Shown: piece after piece, positions 54,868-63,831 of the stretch
How positions within the stretch are numbered: position 1 is the first letter of the stretch
Layout: each line of letters starts with the position of its first letter
DNA from: Desulfomicrobium apsheronum
Lineage (GTDB): Bacteria > Desulfobacterota > Desulfovibrionia > Desulfovibrionales > Desulfomicrobiaceae
Direction: 5' to 3'
Length of the DNA: 64,000 bases
Assembly (NCBI RefSeq): GCF_900114115.1
Contig: NZ_FORX01000013.1
Location: forward strand, 61,800-125,799
Program-made: the position numbers and the translations under genes
The notes under the pieces: generated by a model
The model's input: the letters and a program-made list of their open reading frames with translations, nothing else
What the model was told of the DNA's origin: nothing
Database searches by the model: none

Positions 54868-57062
54868 TGAACCCGAGAAAAATCGTCTTTCGCGTCGACG
54901 CTTCCCTGAAAATCGGAACAGGGCATGTCATGCGATGCCTGACGCTCGCGGAGGCCCTGCGTGAGCGCGGATGCGAATGCCGCTTCATCTGCCGTGAGCA
55001 CCCCGGAAACCTGATCGATTTGATTTCAGAGCGTGGCTTCACAGCCCACGGCCTGCCCTCAGCGGAAGCCGAGTTGGGCTTGGAACACGAAGTTGATTCT
55101 CCGGCCCATGCAGCATGGCTTGGCGCGGATTGGCGCAAAGACGCTACGCAGACTCGCAAGGCTATGGGAGATGTAACCGTCGATTGGCTAGTGATCGACC
55201 ACTATGCGATCGATGAGAGATGGGAACGAGAATTGCGGCCGTTTTGCCTCAAGCTGATGGTCATAGACGACCTAGCCGATCGCAACCATGATTGCGAACT
55301 GTTGCTGGATCAAAATCTGGTCGAAGGCTGGCAGGACCGCTATTGCGGCAAGGTTCCCAAGACGTGCGCATTGCTGCTCGGCCCCGAGTACGCCCTGCTG
55401 CAGCCCGTATACGCTGATCTTCATGACCGGGTCCCGCCCCGGGAGGGTCCAATTCGACGCATCTTGGTCTATTTCGGAGGCGCCGACACCGACAATCTGA
55501 CGGGCATGACCATTTCCGCTTTCGGATCGCTCAAAACCGAAGACATTTCCATGGACGTCGTCATCGACCCCGCAAGCCCCCACATTGCAGCCATTCGAAA
55601 ACTGGCGTGGAATGATAAACGAATCAGCCTCCATGAACGCCTGCCCAGTTTGGCGCCGCTGATGACGAGGGCCGATCTCGCGATTGGTGCAAGCGGGGCT
55701 ACATCCTGGGAGCGGTGCTGTCTGGGGTTGCCAAGCGCAGTCATCACCCTTGCCGAAAATCAGAGACCGATTGCGGCCGAACTGCATAAACTAAGGCTTG
55801 TGCAGTGTCTCGGCCACAAGGATGAGGTCGATGAGCACGCCATGACCGAAATTCTGAGAAGGCTCATGAAAAATGGATTGGAGAGCGGCTGGTCCGAACG
55901 ATGCGGCCATGCCGTCGAAGGCAAGGGAACGTCAAGGGTCAGCAGCATTCTCGTTGTAGGCGATATAAATTCTTTACACGCACGCCCTGCAACACTGAAT
56001 GACGAAAGAATTGTGCTTTGCTTGTCGAATGTTTCGTCAACACACACAAAGAACTCAACAAGGGATATTCCTCAGTCGACAGAGACTACAAAAGGTTTCC
56101 AAAAATGTTTGCGAGATATCGATAATTATCGAGTTTTCATCGTCGAAACATCAAGCAGCATTCCAGTATCCATGGTTTGTTTTTCACGCCATGAGACTTC
56201 ATGGTCTATTTGGATATTGCATCAACCTCATCTTGGAAGCTTCATCAAAGATGACATGGCCTTGGAAGAAGCCCTGCTGGCATTGAGAAAGAGTTCAGCA
56301 GAAGTCTTGATTTTCTCGGGCATGCAGAATGACAACATGGCGCCAATGAGCGCCGCGAAAAGGTACGCCCGATACGCCAACTCTACGAGGCAAAAACGAC
56401 TGGAAATTGCCGTATGTACGGATCGAGGCAGCTGGATCAACGCCTCTGTCCCCAAGCTGATCCTGGGCTGGCTGGCAGAAGGGCATTCCGTCAGCTGGTC
56501 GCATGACGCATCGACTCTGCCCGGCGGGGACCTCTGTTTCTACCTGAGCTACGGCCGGATCGTCGATGCCAAGACTCGCTCGCGTTACAAAAACAATCTC
56601 GTCGTCCATGCAAGCGACCTCCCCAAAGGACGCGGCTGGTCTCCGGCTAGCTGGCTTATCTTGGAAGGCGTAGAGCGCCTGCCGCTCACCCTCCTCGAAG
56701 CGGTTGACGCAGTCGACGCCGGCCCGATTTATCTTCAGAAGTGGATTCCCCTCCACGGCGCGGAACTCATCGACGACTGGAGGGATCTGATCGCCGACGC
56801 GACGATCGATCTTGCCCGGTCATTCGTCTCCAGGCATCCCGAAATTCTCCATGAGGCGAGAGAGCAGACCGGCGATAGCAGCTCGTACCCTCGTCGCCGC
56901 AACACGGACAGCGAATTGGATTCCACCAAGACTCTTGCTGAACAATTCAATCACCTGCGCATCGTCGACAACAAGGACTATCCCGCATTCTTCAAGCACA
57001 AGGGCCAGGAATTTATTCTGAAAATCTCCAGACGACCCTCCAGCGGAGGAAGGAATTCATGA
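54867..57062 (+). CDS. pseG: PseG fused to a degenerate GNAT segment and a formyltransferase-like domain
   Basis: This is an unusually long protein (731 residues; PseG alone is about 350). Residues 1 to about 365 are PseG, which hydrolyses UDP from the diacylated sugar, with catalytic His in IGTGHVMRCLTLA and IGASGATSWERCCLGLPSAV. About 370-480 resembles a PseH GNAT domain at its ends (ARPATLNDER, SIPVSMVCFSRHETSWSIWI), but the acetyl-CoA loop (R/QxxGxG) is not visible. About 490-731 is formyltransferase-like: VVHASDLPKGRGWSP, AVDAVDAGPIYLQ and the tail RIVDNKDYPAFFKHKGQEF. The start at 54867 follows GAGGA at six to seven bases. The acyl group added is a matter of inference. Confidence 0.85.
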   Translation: MNPRKIVFRVDASLKIGTGHVMRCLTLAEALRERGCECRFICREHPGNLIDLISERGFTAHGLPSAEAELGLEHEVDSPAHAAWLGADWRKDATQTRKAMGDVTVDWLVIDHYAIDERWERELRPFCLKLMVIDDLADRNHDCELLLDQNLVEGWQDRYCGKVPKTCALLLGPEYALLQPVYADLHDRVPPREGPIRRILVYFGGADTDNLTGMTISAFGSLKTEDISMDVVIDPASPHIAAIRKLAWNDKRISLHERLPSLAPLMTRADLAIGASGATSWERCCLGLPSAVITLAENQRPIAAELHKLRLVQCLGHKDEVDEHAMTEILRRLMKNGLESGWSERCGHAVEGKGTSRVSSILVVGDINSLHARPATLNDERIVLCLSNVSSTHTKNSTRDIPQSTETTKGFQKCLRDIDNYRVFIVETSSSIPVSMVCFSRHETSWSIWILHQPHLGSFIKDDMALEEALLALRKSSAEVLIFSGMQNDNMAPMSAAKRYARYANSTRQKRLEIAVCTDRGSWINASVPKLILGWLAEGHSVSWSHDASTLPGGDLCFYLSYGRIVDAKTRSRYKNNLVVHASDLPKGRGWSPASWLILEGVERLPLTLLEAVDAVDAGPIYLQKWIPLHGAELIDDWRDLIADATIDLARSFVSRHPEILHEAREQTGDSSSYPRRRNTDSELDSTKTLAEQFNHLRIVDNKDYPAFFKHKGQEFILKISRRPSSGGRNS

Positions 57063-58120
57063 CAGTCATGATCAACGGCCGCGCCATCGGCCCCGACCAT
57101 CCGCCCTATATCATCGCCGAGCTTTCAGCCAACCACAACGGTTCGCTGGAACGGGCGCTTCAGACCATTGAAGCCGCGCATCGGTGCGGTGCGGACGCCG
57201 TCAAGCTCCAGACGTACACCGCGGACACCCTCACCATCGACTGCGACGCTCCGGATTTCCTCATCAAGGGAGGGCTGTGGGACGGTTTCAAGCTGTATGA
57301 CCTCTATAAATGGGCCGAAACTCCGTATGAATGGCATCAGGCGATGTTCGATCACGCCAGGAATCTCGGCATAACCATTTTCTCGACACCATTTGACGAA
57401 ACCGCAGTGGACCTTCTGGAAGACTTGGGCACCCCGGCGTACAAGATCGCATCCTTCGAAATCGTTGATCTGCCGCTCATCCGCTATGCCGCCAGCACAG
57501 GCAAACCCATGATCATGTCGACCGGAATGGCCAGCGAGGAAGAAATCGACGAGGCCGTCGCCGCCGCGCACGAAGCCGGATGCAAGGACCTGATCCTGCT
57601 GCACTGCATCAGCAGCTACCCTGCCCCGATCGAGCAGGCGAACCTGCGACAGATTCCCGAACTTGCGCGAAGGTTCGGCGTAATAAGTGGCCTTTCCGAC
57701 CATACGATGGGGACAACTGCCGCGGTAACGGCCGTAGCCCTCGGAGCATGCGTCATTGAAAAGCATTTTACCCTAAGCAGACAAGACAAAGGGCCTGACT
57801 GCGAATTTTCCCTCGAACCACATGAGATGGAACGGCTTTGCGTCGAAGCAAAAGACGCATGGAGAGCTTTGGGCAAGGCGGGATACACGCGGGAGGAGGC
57901 GGAAGAAAAATCGAAAATCTTTCGACGCTCTGTTTACTTTGTCCGCGATCTCAAGAAAGGGGCAAAAATTACACGGGATGATATTCGGAGAATTCGTCCG
58001 GGGATGGGGCTTGCCCCTAAATATTATGAGTCAATAATTGGAAAAAAAACAAAACTGTCAGTACTAAAAGGAACAGCAACTTCGAAAGACAACATATTGT
58101 TTAATAATGAAAATCAATAA
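57059..58120 (+). CDS. pseI: Pseudaminic acid synthase PseI
   Basis: PseI condenses the 2,4-diacylamino sugar with phosphoenolpyruvate. The NeuB-type barrel is clear: YIIAELSANHNGSLERALQT, AVKLQTYTADTLTIDCD, STPFDETAVDLLEDLGTPAY, KPMIMSTGMAS and SGLSDHTMGT. The C-terminal SAF domain (about 290-353) ends the protein. The start overlaps the pseG stop (ATGA). Base composition falls sharply to AT-rich in the last 50 codons, where the AT-rich distal part of the locus begins. Confidence 0.94.
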   Translation: MTVMINGRAIGPDHPPYIIAELSANHNGSLERALQTIEAAHRCGADAVKLQTYTADTLTIDCDAPDFLIKGGLWDGFKLYDLYKWAETPYEWHQAMFDHARNLGITIFSTPFDETAVDLLEDLGTPAYKIASFEIVDLPLIRYAASTGKPMIMSTGMASEEEIDEAVAAAHEAGCKDLILLHCISSYPAPIEQANLRQIPELARRFGVISGLSDHTMGTTAAVTAVALGACVIEKHFTLSRQDKGPDCEFSLEPHEMERLCVEAKDAWRALGKAGYTREEAEEKSKIFRRSVYFVRDLKKGAKITRDDIRRIRPGMGLAPKYYESIIGKKTKLSVLKGTATSKDNILFNNENQ

Positions 58121-58175
58121 ATCCTTAATAAAATTATACAAAAATGATCTGCTAAACTAAAATTATTAATAAAAT

Positions 58176-59519
58176 ATGAAAATGAAAAATTACAAAATAG
58201 CTTTTGTAGAAAACAGATATAAAACATTTTTTTGGGAATCTATTAGCAAATATTTTGAAGAAAAAGGGCATGAAACAACATGGATAATACAAAATTTAAA
58301 ATTCATACCATCTTGCAAAAATATCTGCACAATCCCTTATCCACAAAAAAGCAACCTGTCTAAAATACAAAATTATGATTTTTCAGACATCTTTAATGCC
58401 GATAGAAGCATAAATTACTTTAAAGGAACAACTCATCATTACGAATATTACTATGAAAAAATAAAAAAATGGATGGTCAGAGAAGACCCAGACGTAGTAA
58501 TCGGAGAAAGCACTCTATTTCACGAATTATTAACTATAAAAATATGCAAAAAATTTGGCATACTGTATATAAATCCAAGCATGGTTGGCTATCCACATGG
58601 AAGATTTAGCGCTTACAAGTACAATACAAAAGAACCTATCGGACACAATGACCAAATTCCAAGCGACAATGAGTGTTTACAAATAGCGAATGATATAAAA
58701 AATAGAATAAAAAAACCAGACTATATGTACAAAACTAAAGGAAAAGAATCAAATAGAAATTTTCCAACTCCAAATTCAATTGAAAACAAATATGATATAT
58801 TAAGATCTTATGCTCATGGTGAAAAATATAACACACCATCACCTATAATAAAAACTTTATTGGAAATTAATAGGAAATATTCTTCATATAAATGGCAAAA
58901 AAAATCTATAAAAAATATAGATAATATACGTAATTATAAATTATTATACCCATTACAAATGCAACCAGAAGCAAATTTAGATGTTTGGGGAATAAAATAT
59001 AGAAATCAAGAGAAATTATTAATAGAAATGGCAGAATTATTAAATGATAAATGGACTATTTTGGTTAAATCTAATCCTAAATTTAAATATGAAATGAATG
59101 CAAAAAAAATAGCATCGATCATAAAAAACAAAAAAATAAAATTATTACCATTAGAGACTGAAATGTCAGACATTTTTAATAAAATTGATTTATTTTGTAC
59201 AGTAACAGGGACAATAGCAATTGAATGTTCACTTTCAGGAAAACCAATAGTACAACTCGGAAAAAGCATCCTTGATAACAATAAAAATATATTTAACATT
59301 AAAAAATTAGAAGAAATTATAAGTATTACGAAGACCATAGAAAATAATAATTACTTACCTCATGACGATACAGAAAGAATAAATATAATCAAAAAACTAT
59401 TCAAAACAACATTTGAAGGAAAAATTTCTGATCCTTCGAACATGCCAGATGTAATGGATAAATCAAATATCACACTAACATCTAATAATATTTTAAAAAT
59501 TATCAACCAAAGCTTATAA
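58176..59519 (+). CDS. KpsC/KpsS-like capsular sugar transferase, possible pseudaminic acid transferase
   Basis: This 447-residue, very AT-rich protein starts at 58176. Its C-terminal half resembles the capsule-synthesis GT-B family of KpsC/KpsS-type transferases: LLYPLQMQPEANLDVWG, WTILVKSNPKFKYEM, and the VTGTIAIECSLSGKPIVQLG block. The N-terminal half is unlike known domains I recognise. Standing directly after pseI, it is a candidate for transferring pseudaminic acid to the glycan, by context only. The gene has low GC and Lys/Ile/Asn-rich codons unlike the pse genes. Confidence 0.6.
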   Translation: MKMKNYKIAFVENRYKTFFWESISKYFEEKGHETTWIIQNLKFIPSCKNICTIPYPQKSNLSKIQNYDFSDIFNADRSINYFKGTTHHYEYYYEKIKKWMVREDPDVVIGESTLFHELLTIKICKKFGILYINPSMVGYPHGRFSAYKYNTKEPIGHNDQIPSDNECLQIANDIKNRIKKPDYMYKTKGKESNRNFPTPNSIENKYDILRSYAHGEKYNTPSPIIKTLLEINRKYSSYKWQKKSIKNIDNIRNYKLLYPLQMQPEANLDVWGIKYRNQEKLLIEMAELLNDKWTILVKSNPKFKYEMNAKKIASIIKNKKIKLLPLETEMSDIFNKIDLFCTVTGTIAIECSLSGKPIVQLGKSILDNNKNIFNIKKLEEIISITKTIENNNYLPHDDTERINIIKKLFKTTFEGKISDPSNMPDVMDKSNITLTSNNILKIINQSL

Positions 59520-59663
59520 TATTAAATAGAAAATGTATCATTATTTTAAAAAATTAAAGACTATAATTAGAAGAGCGGAAAATAAATCTGCTAAAATGTG
59601 ATAATTTGTGAGATTTTTCCATTCGACTTTGATACCCCTCAATTTGATTTGGTGACTGCCTTT

Positions 59664-59818
59664 TAAGTGTATTCCATCTCCTTCTTTGCCAAGATCAAAG
59701 GAGTCTCAAGGAAACGACATCCTCAAATTTGAAAGAGTGTGAATTTTGGTTTACCCACAAGGACCAGAACATCTACAAAGTCCTACTCAAAATCATCAGG
59801 ACAAACCCGCTGTTCTAG
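59664..59818 (+). pseudogene. Remnant of an IS1595-type transposase C-terminus
   Basis: After the stop of the preceding gene, 59667-59733 translate to the segment SFFAKIKGVSRKR. After a one-base frame change, 59732-59818 reads NLKECEFWFTHKDQNIYKVL then LKIIRTNPLF and a stop. This matches the C-terminal end of IS1595/IS1016-group transposases (FAK...GV...LKECEFRF). No 5' part is present. It marks an older insertion event beside the newer ISL3 element. The rest of 59520-59857 is AT-rich with no gene. Confidence 0.6.
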
Positions 59819-59857
59819 TCATGACCCAAATTTATTATTAAAATATAAGATAAAAAT

Positions 59858-61196
59858 GGTTCTTCGACGTTTGATGTGGATTTCATGAAGTCACCAAGAC
59901 CTGAATCGGAGCCGCGATCAGGTAGACCATAGTGATGAAGTTCTCCACATTTCGGTATCCTCGGGCTCTGGCTCTCGCCGCCTGGAAAAGGCCATTGTAG
60001 CCTTCAAGCCTCGCATTGGTGTGCAAGGAGTGCCAACGATGAAGTATTCGCGGCAAGTGCCTCTCGAAGCTTGCAAGTGCGCTCCGCACAGGCTCCAGGA
60101 GCGGGCAGTCGGCAGCATACTCCGCCGCATGCTTGAGAAAATGAGTGATGCGCCACTTGGCGGCCTGCTTTGATTCGGCCCGCCGCACCCAGCGCAGAAG
60201 TTCTTTGACACGGTAGGCCTTGGCGGTAGCGAAACCCTGCTCGACGAGTTCCAGGAGAGCATTCTCTTGGTGTTGCGTGCGTTCTTTTTCAGCGCCCTTG
60301 AGCACGGCCCAACGGGTGTGGTCCGGCAGCTTTGTCTGCCTAGCTTCTAGCTTTCTGACGTCATCGACGGCCTTGGTGAAGAGCTGGACTACATGGAACC
60401 AGTCGACTGTCACCGAGGCGAACTTGAACTCCTGTTCGACTGCGGAAAGGAACGCCGGCGACATGTCGCAGACAACTTCGACGATATTCTCGGGACAACC
60501 CTCATGGGCTTCGATGAACGTGCAGAACTTCGTCAGGCAATCCTTGCCCTTGCCGGGAGTCGCAAAGATCATGGGCTTGTCGGATCGGTTCAGGTCGATG
60601 AAGACGGTAATATAGTTGTGGCCTCGTTTGGAGGCGGTCTCGTCCAGCCCGATTGCCCTGAGGCTCTTCAGGTCCAGTGCGGCGATGGCTTTGGACACAT
60701 AGTGGCGGACGATGCGCCACAAGCGCTTGTCCGTGACCTCAACGTGGCGGGCTACGGCATTGACCGGCATCTCTCGAACGAGGCTCATGACAAACTGCTC
60801 GAAAAGCAGGGTAAAACGGCTGCCTTCCCTGGACCATGGGGCTTCGACACGTCGGATTCAATGCTCGGGGCAATTGATCCTCGGCAGTCGGGCTGTGAGG
60901 TAGCAGTGATGCTGGAAGAAGTTGAGATGCCGCCATGTGAATTCCTTGAAGTCATGAGCCTCGCACGCGGCTCCGCACTCGGGGCACGGGTACAGCGCTC
61001 CGCGATCAGCACCGATCTCCAGGTGGAGCTTTGAAGGCGTGTGGTCGGTATCAAGACGTTGACTCATAACTTTCCAGGGCGGCGTGAGGCCGAGGCCCAA
61101 GGCAAAAATTTCTTCAGCTTGCATGGCAGTCCTCCTGAGGGAGGGCTATCCAAACTGGCTGAGGTCGGTCAATTCCACATCAAACGACGAAGAACC
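59858..61196 (-). mobile_element. ISL3-family insertion sequence, copy 1 (with inverted repeats and target-site repeat)
   Basis: The ends are imperfect inverted repeats of about 26 bases: GGTTCTTCGACGTTTGATGT at 59858 and, inverted, GGTTCTTCGTCGTTTGATGT ending at 61196. Flanking bases are ATAAAAAT (59850-59857) and ATAAAAAA (61197-61204), an eight-base target repeat with one mismatch, as expected for ISL3. The 1339-base element carries one transposase frame on the minus strand. It lies between the capsular transferase and wzy, with wzy starting at 61204. Confidence 0.85.
59883..61124 (-). pseudogene. ISL3 transposase broken by an in-frame TGA
   Basis: The transposase frame runs without shift from the ATG at 61124 (after AGGAGG) to the stop at 59883, 413 codons. 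An in-frame TGA at 60858-60860 interrupts it after CPEH, where the next residues are IRRVEAPW; a GGA glycine codon is the likely ancestor. The N-terminal zinc-finger region (CPECGAACEAHD) is on one side; the DDE motifs (GLDETASKRG, VCDMSPAFL, the NARLEGYNGLFQ region) are on the other. Translation could restart at an internal ATG (60788), giving a truncated protein without the finger. The copy is probably inactive unless helped in trans. Confidence 0.8.
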
Positions 61197-61203
61197 ATAA
61201 AAA

Positions 61204-62526
61204 ATGATGAATAATAAAATCAAATCAAACATACTTGACCCATCACCGCACAAATTAGCACTCACTATATATATTTTAATACTTATATTAATTTTTATAG
61301 CACCGTTAAATTTTGAATACATAAGTTGGTCGTATATTTACTTAATTTATAGCATATTTTTTTTTATATCATCTTCTTTTTTTATACAACTCTTTCAAAA
61401 TAGAAAATATAATAATATATATTACACCTTAAAATACTCGATCAAAATTAAAAAAATAATAACTATATGCTTAATATTTTCATTATTTGGAGTAATAATC
61501 AGATTTATTGATATCTTTTTTATTCGAAATTTTGATTTTTCGCATGGATTAGCATCATTAAGAATCACACTTCAATCTTTAACATATTCTAGCGATAGTG
61601 ATGTTGCTCAAGCTAATATTATATCTGCTGTCAGCGCATTTTTATTTGGATTTACCTATCCCTTAACAATATTATTTATAATTTATCGAAAATACTTAAA
61701 TAAACACACATGTTATTTATGCTTTACGCTCTTGTTAGCGCCAATACTTGATAATTTTTTAACTGCAGGCATATTAGGAGCCACTTTTACATTAACATAT
61801 ATTTTTTATTGCTATTTTTATTCTACAATTATAAATAATAAAAAAATAAATTTAAAATTTATTTTAAAAATATTTCTTATTTTCATTACAGTTCTTTTTG
61901 TTGGATTCATTTTTTATACACAAAGAATTGAATTAATGTTCGGCAGTATCAATACTTTTATTTCCTACAACAACAACTTACTTCAACCAAATGAATTTCT
62001 TTTAAAATGTTTTGACGTTCCTTTCTTAAAATCATTTGCTTTTGGCATTTATTGGTTTTTGCACTACATTTTACAAGGTCTAAGTGAATTCTCTTATTTA
62101 TTAGACAATTTCGACCATGCTAATATTTTATACGGAAAAAAACAATTTTTTATATTAGACAAATTTTTTTCAATTTTATTTGAAAATAATTATAATACAT
62201 ACGATTTAAGCATATTAAATCCTAGACCTGGAAGATATCAAACATTCTATGGAGATGTGTTTATAATAGATTTCGGATTTTCCGGACTTATTTTCGAATC
62301 AACAATATTTGGGGTAATATTATCTCAATTATATCTATCGAGAAAAAGAGGTCAGTTCATCGGCATAATACTATATCCATTTTTCCAAGCTACAGTTATT
62401 TTCTCACCATTATTCAACAGTTTCTCAAGTTCTCGATTTTATTTTTTATTTTCAGGCTTAACTGCATTCGTAATATATCGCTTTTTAATTAAAAAGGAAA
62501 AATATGAAAATCGCAATTATACATGA
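61204..62526 (+). CDS. wzy: Oligosaccharide repeat-unit polymerase (Wzy-like)
   Basis: This is an AT-rich 440-residue membrane protein with about 12 helices, the layout of Wzy polymerases. The motif-level match is weak, as usual for Wzy, but the segment FYGDVFIIDFGFSGLIFEST in a late loop is typical of the family. Two ATGs (61204 and 61207) occur directly at the IS edge, eight bases from the inverted repeat, and the ribosome site would lie inside the IS or is missing. The gene overlaps the next by 23 bases. The IS may have changed its expression. Confidence 0.75.
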   Translation: MMNNKIKSNILDPSPHKLALTIYILILILIFIAPLNFEYISWSYIYLIYSIFFFISSSFFIQLFQNRKYNNIYYTLKYSIKIKKIITICLIFSLFGVIIRFIDIFFIRNFDFSHGLASLRITLQSLTYSSDSDVAQANIISAVSAFLFGFTYPLTILFIIYRKYLNKHTCYLCFTLLLAPILDNFLTAGILGATFTLTYIFYCYFYSTIINNKKINLKFILKIFLIFITVLFVGFIFYTQRIELMFGSINTFISYNNNLLQPNEFLLKCFDVPFLKSFAFGIYWFLHYILQGLSEFSYLLDNFDHANILYGKKQFFILDKFFSILFENNYNTYDLSILNPRPGRYQTFYGDVFIIDFGFSGLIFESTIFGVILSQLYLSRKRGQFIGIILYPFFQATVIFSPLFNSFSSSRFYFLFSGLTAFVIYRFLIKKEKYENRNYT

Positions 62527-63619
62527 TTGGCTTATTTATATAGCTGGAGCTGAAAATGTTTTAGCGCAAATTTTAAAAATATTTCCGAATTCAGATTTAT
62601 TTTCTGTTATTAATCATTTATCTAAAGAAGACAAAAAAGTTCTTTATGATAAAAATACAAAAAATACATTTATTCAAAATTTTCCTTTTTCGAAAAAGTT
62701 ATATCAAAAATACTTGCCATTTATGCCTTTTGCGATTGAGCAACTTGATGTTTCTTCTTATGATTTAATAATTAGTAGCAGCTACGCAGTAGCAAAAGGC
62801 GTCATTACAGGACCAAATCAATTACATATATGTTATTGCCATACACCAATTAGATATGCTTGGGACTTACAACACCAATACTTAACTGAATCTAATTTGA
62901 CAAAAGGAATTAAAAGTTTAGTTGCACGTTATATTCTTTTCAAAATTAGAAACTGGGACTACAGAACAGCAAATAATGTAGATTTTTTTATTGCGAACAG
63001 TAAATTTGTAAAAAAAAGAATTCATAAAATATACAGAAGAGATTCTGATGTTATATATCCTGGCATCGATATTTCTGACTTTCACTTCTCTCCACTCAAA
63101 GAAAATTATTATCTCACTGCTTCACGCCTTGTTCCTTATAAAAAAATCGATTTAATCGTAAAATCCTTCAATAAACTTCCTAATAGACAACTTGTTGTGA
63201 TTGGAGACGGCCCGCAACTAAAAAAAATTAAATCAATTGCGAATTCAAACATCATAATTCTTGGATATCAACCTACAGAAATTCTTCGACATCATTTACA
63301 AAAAGCAAAAGCTTTTATATTTGCAGCAGAAGAAGATTTTGGAATTATACCAATCGAAGCTCAAGCATGTGGAACACCTGTTATTGCATTTAAAAAAGGT
63401 GGTACTTTAGAAACAGTAATAGATGAAAAAACAGGAATTTTTTTTGACGATCAAACAGAAGAGTCAATTATTAATGCAGTAAATAATTTTGAGCGTTTTT
63501 TTAAATACGATCCTGAAATTATTCGAAATCATGCATCAAAATTCTCTAATTATGCATTTTCAAATAAATTTTACGCATTCGTTATAGAAAAATATAACGA
63601 TTTTATTGCAAATAAATAG
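62504..63619 (+). CDS. Glycosyltransferase family 4 protein (WbaZ-like)
   Basis: This 371-residue GT4 transferase is AT-rich and overlaps wzy by 23 bases, with its ribosome site AAGGA inside wzy. The N-terminal domain has IIHDWLIYIAGAENVLAQIL, AIEQLDVSSYDLIISSSYAV and YCHTPIRYAWDLQHQYL. The donor half has TASRLVPYKKIDLIVKSFN, VVIGDGPQ and EEDFGIIPIEAQACGTPVIA. These match WbaZ-type mannosyltransferases, but the donor is not proven. It likely builds the repeat unit polymerised by the neighbouring Wzy. Confidence 0.85.
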   Translation: MKIAIIHDWLIYIAGAENVLAQILKIFPNSDLFSVINHLSKEDKKVLYDKNTKNTFIQNFPFSKKLYQKYLPFMPFAIEQLDVSSYDLIISSSYAVAKGVITGPNQLHICYCHTPIRYAWDLQHQYLTESNLTKGIKSLVARYILFKIRNWDYRTANNVDFFIANSKFVKKRIHKIYRRDSDVIYPGIDISDFHFSPLKENYYLTASRLVPYKKIDLIVKSFNKLPNRQLVVIGDGPQLKKIKSIANSNIIILGYQPTEILRHHLQKAKAFIFAAEEDFGIIPIEAQACGTPVIAFKKGGTLETVIDEKTGIFFDDQTEESIINAVNNFERFFKYDPEIIRNHASKFSNYAFSNKFYAFVIEKYNDFIANK

Positions 63620-63831
63620 TCGGCCCTGAAAATATGACAATACACTGAAATATATCGATATTTACTCGGAGATATTGTATTTCAAATAACCAGTAATGCA
63701 GTGAAAAATGCATTTTCTGGTCGAAATGAAGGCATAAAAGGACAGGTAAATTATTCACATCCTGAACTCCCCGCATCTCAGCCTCGTACACGGAGTGGAG
63801 GCTTCCCACGGGACGCCCCCTCTTTCATTTC
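63620..63831. other. Intergenic segment before the second ISL3 copy
   Basis: These 212 bases are AT-rich at first and become GC-rich after about 63760. No coding region is supported. An internal imperfect palindrome around GAAATATATCGATATTT (63648) is present. The GC-rich end may be the remnant of another mobile element; I cannot identify it. Confidence 0.4.

Noticed and set aside
60858..60860. TGA in the ISL3 transposase read as selenocysteine
   Set aside because: No selenocysteine insertion hairpin is evident, the family position is likely a Gly, and a single GGA to TGA change explains it.
63603..63809. 68-codon minus-strand frame between the GT4 gene and the second ISL3 copy
   Set aside because: No ribosome site or domain is visible, and it spans a strong change in base composition.
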